Shown here: positions 7,186 through 12,469 of the stretch, piece by piece
Layout: each line of letters opens with the position of its first letter
Position numbering within the stretch: the first letter of the stretch is position 1
Assembly: GCA_003141795.1 (NCBI GenBank)
Contig: PLNO01000044.1
Location: 1 to 12,469, forward strand
Reading direction: 5' to 3'
DNA length: 12,469 bases
Origin: Spirochaetaceae bacterium
GTDB lineage: Bacteria > Spirochaetota > Spirochaetia > SZUA-6 > Fen-1364
Translations under genes and position numbers: made by a program
The notes under the pieces: generated by a model
Seen by the model: only the letters and a program-made list of their open reading frames with translations
What the model was told of the DNA's origin: nothing
Databases searched by the model: none

Positions 7186-8511
7186 ATGGCCGACCTCAAC
7201 GCTCTGAGCTCTCCTCTCGTCGACGATCGCTACGCGGCGCTCGTCGCTTTTGCATCGAGCCGCCCCCGTCCCGCGGTGCCCCCCGAGCCCACGCGGGAGG
7301 TGAACTGCCACGTGCACACCTTCTACTCGTTCAGCCCGTACTCCCCGTGTGCGGCGGCTCTTCGCGCGCAGGAGGCGGGCCTTGCGGCGGTAGGCGTCAT
7401 GGACCACGACTCGGTCAGCGGCGCGGCGGAAATGCGCAGGGCGGGGGAGATCCTCGGCATCGCCACTACGGCGGGGGTGGAGCTGCGGGTGAGCGCCGAG
7501 GGCACGGCTCTGGCGGGGCGGAAGCTCAACAACCCCGATTCACCGGGCATCCTCTACATGGCCATCCACGGCATCCCGGCGCGCAGCATCCCCGCCGTGC
7601 AGGCGTTCCTGAAGCCTCTCCATGCCGCGCGGGAGCAGAGGGACCGTCGTATGGTGGAATCGCTCAACGCCATCCTCCCCGGCTACGGGCTGCCCCTCCT
7701 TGACTGGGAAAAGGACGTGCGCGCAATCTCCCGATCCAGCGAAGGTGGCTCGATCACGGAACGGCACATCCTCTTCGCCGTCGCGCGGGTGATCGTCCAG
7801 ACCGTCGGCACGGGCGGCGCGCTTCTCGCGTTCCTGAAGAACACGATCGGCATCACTCCGCCTGACCGCGTGGCAGGGTACCTGACCGATCCGTCGAACG
7901 ACGCGCTGCTCTTCGACCTTCTCGGTCTGCTGAAGAGCTCATTCATCGGCAAGGTGTACGTACAGCCCGATGGGGAAGAGTGCGTCCCCGTGGAACGCTG
8001 CCTGCGCTTCGCGGAGGAGATCGGCGGCATCTCGGCCTACGCCTACCTCGGGGACGTTTCAGACTCTCCCACAGGCGACAAGAAGGCGGAGAAGTACGAG
8101 GACAGCTACCTCGACGTGCTCGTCGAAGAGACGCGCCGCCTCGGGTTCCGGGCCATTACCTACATGCCCCCCCGCAACACGCTCGCCCAGCTCCACCGTC
8201 TGCAGGCACTGTGCACCGGGCACGGCTTCATGGAGATCAGCGGGGTGGACATCAACAGCCCGCGGCAGTCCTTCAACTGCCCCGAGCTCGGGCTGCCCGA
8301 GTTCTCCCACCTGATGGCGGCGACCTGGGCGCTCGTCGCCCATGAGAAGCTTTCCGACGCCGATCCCCGCTACGGTCTCTTCCATCCCGGCAATCCCCTC
8401 GCCGGGCGTCCACTTGCCGAGCGCGTCGCCGCCTACGCGGAGGTGGGCCGCACGATGGATCACTTCGGCCGCGTGCCGGCAGTTGAACATCAACTCGTTG
8501 CCGGCTGGTAA
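7186..8511 (+). CDS. PHP-domain putative metal-dependent phosphoesterase
   Basis: 441 residues. The N-terminal PHP signature is clear: HVHTFYSFSPYSP (His42, His44), MDHDS (Asp73, His74, Asp75) and GVELR (Glu99). These supply the multinuclear metal site used by PHP enzymes such as histidinol phosphatase, TrpH-type nucleases and polymerase-associated phosphoesterases. A large central insert (about residues 105-330) of unknown role separates these from later elements (GISAYAYLGD, then FMEISGVDINSPRQSF) that probably complete the barrel. The length is well above small PHP phosphatases (about 270-290), and no DNA polymerase or ATPase domain is attached, so the substrate is unknown. I chose the ATG at 7186 because the promoter lies immediately before it; the frame remains open upstream into the permease gene, but that extension overlaps a real gene. 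It stands alone between the pump operon and the two-component operon. Confidence 0.85.
   Translation: MADLNALSSPLVDDRYAALVAFASSRPRPAVPPEPTREVNCHVHTFYSFSPYSPCAAALRAQEAGLAAVGVMDHDSVSGAAEMRRAGEILGIATTAGVELRVSAEGTALAGRKLNNPDSPGILYMAIHGIPARSIPAVQAFLKPLHAAREQRDRRMVESLNAILPGYGLPLLDWEKDVRAISRSSEGGSITERHILFAVARVIVQTVGTGGALLAFLKNTIGITPPDRVAGYLTDPSNDALLFDLLGLLKSSFIGKVYVQPDGEECVPVERCLRFAEEIGGISAYAYLGDVSDSPTGDKKAEKYEDSYLDVLVEETRRLGFRAITYMPPRNTLAQLHRLQALCTGHGFMEISGVDINSPRQSFNCPELGLPEFSHLMAATWALVAHEKLSDADPRYGLFHPGNPLAGRPLAERVAAYAEVGRTMDHFGRVPAVEHQLVAGW
8475..8505 (+). other. Strong stem-loop at the end of the PHP gene
   Basis: GCCGGC (8475-8480) followed directly by AGTTGA (8481-8486) pairs with TCAACT (8490-8495) and GCCGGC (8500-8505): 12 base pairs with a 3-nt loop (ACA) and a 4-nt bulge (CGTT). 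It lies 3 nt before the stop codon at 8509-8511. No T-run follows, so it may be a transcript-end stabiliser, a factor-dependent terminator or a protein-binding palindrome near the response-regulator promoter. Confidence 0.45.
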
Positions 8512-8529
8512 GCCATAGGGCTGGGGCAG

Positions 8530-8553
8530 GTAACAAAAGGTTATATTCCGTTC
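8530..8553 (+). promoter_or_regulatory. Candidate response-regulator binding element, copy 2 (two-component operon)
   Basis: GTAAC-N5-GTTAT-N5-GTTC: half-sites begin at 8530, 8540 and 8550, exactly one 10-bp turn apart. It resembles copy 1 at 2213-2236 (17 of 24 positions). TATATT (8542-8547) inside it could be a -10 lacking a proper -35, as expected of an activator-dependent promoter, giving a leader of roughly 58 nt to the GTG at 8612. A weaker alternative -10 is TTTAGT (8584-8589). Confidence 0.5.
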
Positions 8554-8600
8554 AACAGCCGTCTATGGCGCTCGCAACCTTTCTTTAGTAGCATTGCGGC

Positions 8601-8606
8601 AAGGAG
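8601..8606 (+). promoter_or_regulatory. Ribosome-binding site that fixes the response-regulator start
   Basis: AAGGAG lies 5 nt before the GTG at 8612. It overlaps the codons that would follow an upstream in-frame TTG at 8594, so it supports the GTG start and rules against the TTG. Confidence 0.75.
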
Positions 8607-8611
8607 AAAGC

Positions 8612-9304
8612 GTGCAGGCCAAGATCCTGATCATCGAGGACGTCCGGGAGATGGCGGACCTCATCAAGCTGTACCTCCAGAAGGAGGGGATGGAAGCCAC
8701 CCTCTGCGAAACGGGGGAGGACGGCCTGGTGGCCTTCGAGAAGGACAGGTTCGATCTCGTCGTCCTCGACATCAACCTTCCCGGCATCGACGGATTCGAG
8801 TTCCTCCAGAGATTGCGCCGCACGAGCGCCGTCCCCGTGATGATCGTCTCCGCGCGGGATGCCGACGAGGACATGATCCTCGGGCTGGGGATCGGCGCCG
8901 ACGAGTTCGTGACGAAGCCCTTCTCCCCGAAGGTCCTCGTTGCCCGGGCCCGGGCGATCCTGCGGCGCGCCACCGACATGAGGGCGAACCCCAACAGCAT
9001 ACGATTCGGAGAGTTCGTGCTCGACATCGACGGCTTCCTCCTGAAAAAAGGCGGAGAGAAAGTGCCGCTCTCCTCGAAGGAGTTCGAGGTGCTCGCCTTC
9101 CTCGCCACCCACCCCAACAAGGCGATGAGCGCAGAGACGATCTACGCCGAGGTCTGGAAGAACCAGTACGGAGACGTGACCGCAGTGGCGGTCTACATCC
9201 AGAGGCTCCGCCGCAAGATCGAGGCCGATCCGGCTGCCCCCGCCTTCATCGAAACGGTCCACGGCATGGGCTACCGGTTCAACGGCGAGGATTCGACGGG
9301 GTGA
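8612..9304 (+). CDS. OmpR/PhoB-family response regulator
   Basis: 230 residues from the GTG start. The receiver domain (about 1-120) has the acidic pocket Glu9-Asp10, phosphoacceptor Asp53 (LVVLDINLPG), Ser80 (VPVMIVSAR) and Lys102 (FVTKPFSP). The position often occupied by Tyr in this family is Phe99. The C-terminal winged helix (about 130-227) contains LSSKEFEVLAFLATHPNKAMS, the recognition region AVAVYIQRLRRKIE and the terminal hairpin FIETVHGMGYRF, all typical of DNA-binding OmpR regulators. Phosphorylation by the adjacent kinase should promote dimerisation on tandem half-sites. Its stop codon overlaps the kinase start by 4 nt (GTGA), a classic coupled pair. A tandem element upstream of this gene and of the efflux operon is the best candidate for its binding site, implying autoregulation and pump control (inference). 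Confidence 0.95.
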   Translation: MQAKILIIEDVREMADLIKLYLQKEGMEATLCETGEDGLVAFEKDRFDLVVLDINLPGIDGFEFLQRLRRTSAVPVMIVSARDADEDMILGLGIGADEFVTKPFSPKVLVARARAILRRATDMRANPNSIRFGEFVLDIDGFLLKKGGEKVPLSSKEFEVLAFLATHPNKAMSAETIYAEVWKNQYGDVTAVAVYIQRLRRKIEADPAAPAFIETVHGMGYRFNGEDSTG

Positions 9305-10668
9305 AGCTGCGCACCCAGTTCCTCATACTGGTCGGAGGCATCATCGCGGTCCCCTTCCTCGTGAGCGCGTTCATGCTCATCGTGCAGTACGGCATGGAGC
9401 ATCGGGGAGACCCGCTGCCCAACTATTCCCAGATCATGGCGTGGGTGAGCAGGGAGGTGCCCCGGGGCGTGAAGAGGCACACGATGGACGCGGTGGACAG
9501 GAAGCGGCCGCCGGGGCTCGACATCGTCGTCCTGGACAAGAACCTCGTGATCTCCTCGTCCACGATCCCCGACCTCGTCGTCGGATCGCCCGGCGCCAGC
9601 GGCCTTCTCGAATACGTCAGGTCGAACGTCGGCGCATTCCACTTCTGGCTCGAATCCACGCGCGCAGAAGACGCGGAGGGATCGGTCGTCCTGCTGAAAC
9701 TCCCCCGGATGCGGCCGGAGGAGGCGCGGTTCCGCAACCTCACCGTGAAGGTCGTCACCTACACGTCCCTCGCCCTGCTCGTGTTCTCCTCCCTGATGAG
9801 CTTTTTCATCCTTCGGTCTCTCAACGGCTCCATCCATTCCCTGGAGGGCGCCACACGGCGCATCGCCGACGGGGACCTCGACTTCGAGCTGCCCGCCCGC
9901 GGCAACGACCAGATCTCGTCCCTCACGAGGTCGTTCGACAGCATGCGCCGGGCCCTCAAGGAGGAGTACGCGCGCCGGGCGCGGTTCATCATGGGGGTCT
10001 CCCATGACCTGCGCACGCCGCTCGCCCTCATCCAGGGCTACGTGGAGGCCATTTCCGACGGGTTCGCCTCCGAGCCGGAGGCGCAGAAGAAATACCTCTC
10101 CATCATCCTCGACAAGACGCGGAGCCTCGAGGGAATGGTGGGGGAGCTGATCGAATTCGTGCGCATGGATACGGGTCAGTGGCGCATGACCCATCGGGAC
10201 GTTCCCGTCCGGCAGTTCCTCACGGAGATCGCGCGCCGCTTCGCGGAGGACGCGCTCATCCTGCGGCACGAGTTCAGCTGGTCGATCGACCTCCCCGACG
10301 CCATGGCCGTGCGCATGGACGTGGGGCTCTTCAGCCGCGCCCTGGAGAACCTCGTGGGAAACGCCATCCGCTACACGGCGGAAAGCGGAAAGATCCGTCT
10401 CTCCGCGCGGCAGGAAGGCACGGACGTCGTGATTTCCCTTTCCGACACCGGCATGGGCATCCCGAGGGAGGACCTCCCCCGGATCTTCGACCCGTTCTAC
10501 CGGGGGACGAACTCGCGGCGTGAGCAGGGCTTCGGGCTCGGCCTGACCACGGTGAAGTCCATCATCGAGGGACACGGCTGGCTCATCACCGTGGTCTCCG
10601 AGGTCGGCGCGGGAACGACCTTCACCATACGCATGCCGGTCGTTCTCCCCGGCGCGGCAAAGACTTGA
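9301..10668 (+). CDS. Membrane-bound sensor histidine kinase
   Basis: 455 residues from a GTG. Order of parts: TM1 (about 8-30), a roughly 125-residue periplasmic sensor with no family I recognise, TM2 (about 155-177), HAMP (about 178-228), dimerisation/phosphoacceptor box with His235 in SHDLRTPLALIQGY, and the HATPase domain with N-box ENLVGNAIRYT (Asn350, Asn354), G1 box DTGMGIP (Asp382), F-box FDPFYRG and G2 box GFGLGL (410-415). All catalytic motifs are intact, so it should autophosphorylate and pass phosphate to Asp53 of the overlapping response regulator. The sensor has few aromatic and no cysteine residues, giving no clue to the ligand. The start overlaps the regulator stop; a weak GAGG lies about 10 nt upstream. 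The last codons and the TGA lie within the -35 box of the next promoter. Confidence 0.94.
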   Translation: MKLRTQFLILVGGIIAVPFLVSAFMLIVQYGMEHRGDPLPNYSQIMAWVSREVPRGVKRHTMDAVDRKRPPGLDIVVLDKNLVISSSTIPDLVVGSPGASGLLEYVRSNVGAFHFWLESTRAEDAEGSVVLLKLPRMRPEEARFRNLTVKVVTYTSLALLVFSSLMSFFILRSLNGSIHSLEGATRRIADGDLDFELPARGNDQISSLTRSFDSMRRALKEEYARRARFIMGVSHDLRTPLALIQGYVEAISDGFASEPEAQKKYLSIILDKTRSLEGMVGELIEFVRMDTGQWRMTHRDVPVRQFLTEIARRFAEDALILRHEFSWSIDLPDAMAVRMDVGLFSRALENLVGNAIRYTAESGKIRLSARQEGTDVVISLSDTGMGIPREDLPRIFDPFYRGTNSRREQGFGLGLTTVKSIIEGHGWLITVVSEVGAGTTFTIRMPVVLPGAAKT

Positions 10669-10693
10669 CGCCCTTTTCGGCGCGCAGGATACT
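10665..10693 (+). promoter_or_regulatory. Sigma70-like promoter of arfB, nearly leaderless
   Basis: TTGACG (10665-10670), a 17-nt spacer and GATACT (10688-10693). The kinase stop codon TGA (10666-10668) is inside the -35 hexamer. The ATG at 10703 starts 9 nt after the -10 hexamer, leaving a leader of at most about 3 nt, and the preceding bases (CTTCCTCCC) are pyrimidine-rich, the opposite of a Shine-Dalgarno sequence. Confidence 0.68.
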
Positions 10694-10702
10694 CTTCCTC
10701 CC

Positions 10703-11119
10703 ATGGACAAGGATCGCGTCCGGCACTGGCTGGAAAACAAGGCAGAAGTCTCATTTTCCCGCTCCTCGGGTCCCGGCGGCCAGAACGTGAACAAGGTGAA
10801 CACCAAGTCCCTCATCCGCGTGCCGCTCAAGGACGTCGACGGGCTCCAGCCCGACGAGCGGCTGACCCTTGTCGCCCGTCTGGGCAGGCGGCTGACGACG
10901 GAAGGGGTCCTCGTCGTGCAGGCCCAGGATGAGCGCAGCCAGTCGATGAACCGGGAGATCGCCATCGAGCGCGTCCTCGCGCTGTTGGAGCAGGGGCTGC
11001 GCAGGCCCAAGCCCCGCAGGCCCACCAGGCCGTCGCGCGCCGCAAAGGAGCGCAGGCTGCAGAGCAAGAAGGCGGCGGGAAGGAACAAGAGGTCACGGTC
11101 GTTCAGGGAGGAGGAGTAG
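10703..11119 (+). CDS. arfB: Peptidyl-tRNA hydrolase ArfB (YaeJ family, ribosome rescue)
   Basis: 138 residues, the usual ArfB length (about 140) and far too short for RF1/RF2. The catalytic loop SSGPGGQNVNKVNTK carries the GGQ motif at residues 25-27, which hydrolyses peptidyl-tRNA in the ribosomal P site. The RF1/RF2 stop-codon-recognition domain is absent. Instead a Lys/Arg-rich C-terminal tail (about 99-133) should enter the empty mRNA channel of a stalled ribosome, as in E. coli ArfB. ArfB rescues non-stop complexes independently of a stop codon. The final residues are acidic (REEE), which is unusual after such a basic tail; those Glu codons double as the ribosome site of the next gene. 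It has its own promoter and is coupled to the TIM-barrel gene 3 nt downstream. Confidence 0.92.
   Translation: MDKDRVRHWLENKAEVSFSRSSGPGGQNVNKVNTKSLIRVPLKDVDGLQPDERLTLVARLGRRLTTEGVLVVQAQDERSQSMNREIAIERVLALLEQGLRRPKPRRPTRPSRAAKERRLQSKKAAGRNKRSRSFREEE
11106..11116 (+). promoter_or_regulatory. Ribosome-binding site inside the arfB 3' end
   Basis: A purine tract GGGAGGAGGAG, which encodes the last Glu residues of ArfB, ends 6 nt before the ATG at 11123. It is the strongest Shine-Dalgarno match in the window and suggests that terminating arfB ribosomes feed initiation of the next gene. Confidence 0.75.
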
Positions 11120-11122
11120 GGC

Positions 11123-11935
11123 ATGGAGGTGCTGTGGATCTGTCCTCTCTGGGGTTTGCAGGCCCCGACGCTCGCCTCGCGACTTTCCCGGGTGAAGGAT
11201 GCGGGGTACGACGGCGTGGAAGGGGGCATCCCTGTCGATGCCGCGGAACGCGCCTCCTTCACGAGGCTCCTGAAGGAGCTCGAACTTCGTCTGGTGGCGC
11301 AGCAGTGGACGACGGGCGGCGATGCGCAGGAGCACGCGCGGAGCTTCGAGGAGCAGTACCGCAGGGCCGTCGACCTCGGTCCGCTTTTCGTCAACTCGCA
11401 TACCGGCCGGGACATCTTTTCGCTCCAGCAGAACATCGAGGTGCTCGAGACTGCGCGCAGGCTCGAAGAGAGTAACGGTCTACGCGTCGTGCACGAGATC
11501 CATCGGGGCCGGCCCACCTTTTCCGTCCCTTCCACCATGGCCCTCCTCGACGCTCTTCCCGATCTGCGTCTCACCGCGGATTTTTCCCACTGGTGCTGCG
11601 TGCACGAGACCCTGCTGGAGGACCAGCAGAGAGAGGTGGAGCGCGCGATTGGGCACGTCGGCCACCTCCACGCGCGGATCGGCCACGCCGAAGGCCCGCA
11701 GGTCCCCGACCCTCGCGCGCCGCAGTGGGCGCGCGAGCTCGCCGCGCACCTCACGTGGTGGCAGGCGGTGGTGGACAGGGCCCGGGCGGGCGGTGAGCCT
11801 GTCCTCACGATCTGCCCCGAGTTCGGCCCCCCCAATTACATGACGGTGCTCCCAAGCTCCGGTGCGCCCGTATCGGATCAGTGGACTTTGAACCGCTGGG
11901 TGAAGGACTTCCTCAGGAGCCGCCTCGTCATATAG
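11123..11935 (+). CDS. Xylose-isomerase-like TIM-barrel protein (sugar phosphate isomerase/epimerase family)
   Basis: 270 residues, typical of the AP-endonuclease-2/xylose-isomerase-like superfamily. The usual divalent-metal ligands can be placed on the barrel strands: Glu125 in HEIHRGRP, Asp153 (with His156) in TADFSHW, His181 or His183 in HLHARIGH, and Glu233 in ICPEFGPP. The N-terminal strand WICPLWGLQ and the phrase [11 protein letters not shown] are also typical. Members isomerise or epimerise sugars and inositol derivatives, and some act on other substrates, so the reaction is not predictable here. An extra Trp-rich helix (LTWWQAVV) precedes the last metal strand. There is no signal peptide, so it is cytoplasmic. 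It is translated from a strong ribosome site within arfB, 3 nt downstream of that gene, though a functional link to ribosome rescue is not obvious. The aminotransferase gene starts 11 nt later, possibly with its own promoter. Confidence 0.86.
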   Translation: MEVLWICPLWGLQAPTLASRLSRVKDAGYDGVEGGIPVDAAERASFTRLLKELELRLVAQQWTTGGDAQEHARSFEEQYRRAVDLGPLFVNSHTGRDIFSLQQNIEVLETARRLEESNGLRVVHEIHRGRPTFSVPSTMALLDALPDLRLTADFSHWCCVHETLLEDQQREVERAIGHVGHLHARIGHAEGPQVPDPRAPQWARELAAHLTWWQAVVDRARAGGEPVLTICPEFGPPNYMTVLPSSGAPVSDQWTLNRWVKDFLRSRLVI

Positions 11936-11938
11936 AAT
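11933..11938 (+). promoter_or_regulatory. Possible -10 element of the aminotransferase gene
   Basis: TAGAAT (or TATAGA at 11931-11936) overlaps the end of the TIM-barrel gene and precedes the ATG at 11947 by 8 nt, with no Shine-Dalgarno sequence. The best upstream -35 (TTCCTC, 11909-11914) is weak, so read-through from arfB remains possible. Confidence 0.4.
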
Positions 11939-11946
11939 CGTCCATC

Positions 11947-12469
11947 ATGATTCCTCCTCTCTCCGAAACGCTTCTCTCCGAGTACGGGAGCCGGTCGCGA
12001 TGTGCCTCTCCCGTCAACCGCATGATGTCCTCGTTCGCCGCCGAGTTCCGTGAAGGGGTTGATATCAACCTCGGAGTCGGGTACGTGAACGAGAACACCA
12101 TCCCTACGGCCGCGATCCAGGAAGCGCTGGCCCAAGTGCTCTCCCATCCCCGGCGCTACAAGTCCCCGCTCAACTACGGCGGCCCCCAGGGATCTCCGAC
12201 ACTCATCGAATCGATCCGCCGCTACTACACCTCCCGGGGGATTGGAGGGCTCACCGCCGAGGAGTTGTCCCGCCGGGAGATCATCATCGGGCCCAACGGC
12301 GCGACGAGCCTCCTCGAAGGTCTCGCACACGTGCTGCCCCCCGGCATCGTCATCACCTCCGACCCCATGTACTACATCTACTGCGATTTCCTGGAGCGCA
12401 AGGGCTTCAGGATCGTGGCCGTTCCCGAGCGGCTGGACGGGCTGCACGCGGAGGACGTCGCCGCCTGCG
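11947..12469 (+). CDS. PLP-dependent aminotransferase, class I/II (C-terminus beyond window)
   Basis: The frame stays open from ATG 11947 to the window end, giving 174 residues. The N-terminal half of a fold-type I aminotransferase is recognisable: [18 protein letters not shown] (substrate-side N-terminal arm), [18 protein letters not shown] (the conserved Y-x-x-x-G-x-x-x-LR block), [17 protein letters not shown] (cofactor phosphate-binding turn) and [23 protein letters not shown] (the P-x-Y segment). The Schiff-base lysine would lie downstream of the visible part. It resembles the aminotransferase domain of 2-aminoadipate transaminase-like and MocR-type proteins, but no GntR-type winged helix precedes it, so it is a stand-alone enzyme. 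The amino-acid substrate is not predictable. It follows the TIM-barrel gene by 11 nt and may be transcribed from a near-leaderless promoter overlapping that gene's end. Confidence 0.85.
   Translation, partial: MIPPLSETLLSEYGSRSRCASPVNRMMSSFAAEFREGVDINLGVGYVNENTIPTAAIQEALAQVLSHPRRYKSPLNYGGPQGSPTLIESIRRYYTSRGIGGLTAEELSRREIIIGPNGATSLLEGLAHVLPPGIVITSDPMYYIYCDFLERKGFRIVAVPERLDGLHAEDVAAC

Noticed and set aside
9271..11835. An 854-codon open frame on the - strand
   Set aside because: It lies opposite four well-supported + strand genes (kinase, arfB, TIM-barrel and the regulator end). Its translation is Arg/His/Asp-rich with no domain; long antisense frames are expected in GC-rich coding DNA.
11878..12447. 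A 189-codon - strand frame at the window end
   Set aside because: Opposite the aminotransferase, whose conserved motifs are readable on the + strand; the antisense product shows no family features.

Overview
The window is GC-rich bacterial chromosomal DNA, densely packed with genes mostly on the + strand. The gene families, especially a regulator carrying two cyclic-nucleotide-binding domains with a helical linker between them, and the look of the two-component pair, suggest a free-living high-GC spirochaete (Spirochaetota). That assignment rests on family resemblance only and is moderately confident. No RNA gene, insertion sequence, phage gene or CRISPR array is visible.

Layout. Bases 1-1006 (- strand, cut by the window start) encode a dual cNMP-binding protein. 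It is transcribed divergently from a DHH/DHHA1 phosphoesterase (1084-2040); the two promoters lie back to back with overlapping -35 boxes. A comparatively AT-rich regulatory stretch (2041-2341) leads into a tripartite efflux operon: a TolC-type outer-membrane channel (2342-3784), a MacA-type periplasmic adaptor (3797-5191), and a MacB-type transporter split into ATPase (5191-5910) and permease (5907-7124). The genes are almost contiguous or overlapping. A PHP-domain protein (7186-8511) follows with its own strong sigma70-like promoter, then an OmpR-family response regulator (8612-9304) overlapping a sensor histidine kinase (9301-10668). Next come the ribosome-rescue hydrolase ArfB (10703-11119), coupled to a xylose-isomerase-like TIM-barrel protein (11123-11935), and a PLP-dependent aminotransferase (11947 onward, cut by the window end).

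How it may work together. The most interesting signal is non-coding. An AT-rich element, (C/G)TAAC-N5-GTTAT-N5-(C/G)TTC, with 10-bp helical phasing, occurs upstream of the efflux operon (2213-2236) and again upstream of the response-regulator/kinase operon (8530-8553). This suggests that the response regulator controls both itself and the TolC-MacAB-type pump, with the PHP gene between them on a separate constitutive-looking promoter. A second theme is that several genes (1084, 7186, 10703, 11947) have a -10-like hexamer ending only 6-9 nt before the start codon and no Shine-Dalgarno sequence, which predicts leaderless or nearly leaderless mRNAs.

No wholly new protein system is evident. Most products belong to known families; the novelty lies in the regulatory architecture, in the unknown substrates of the pump and kinase, and in the uncharacterised PHP and TIM-barrel proteins.
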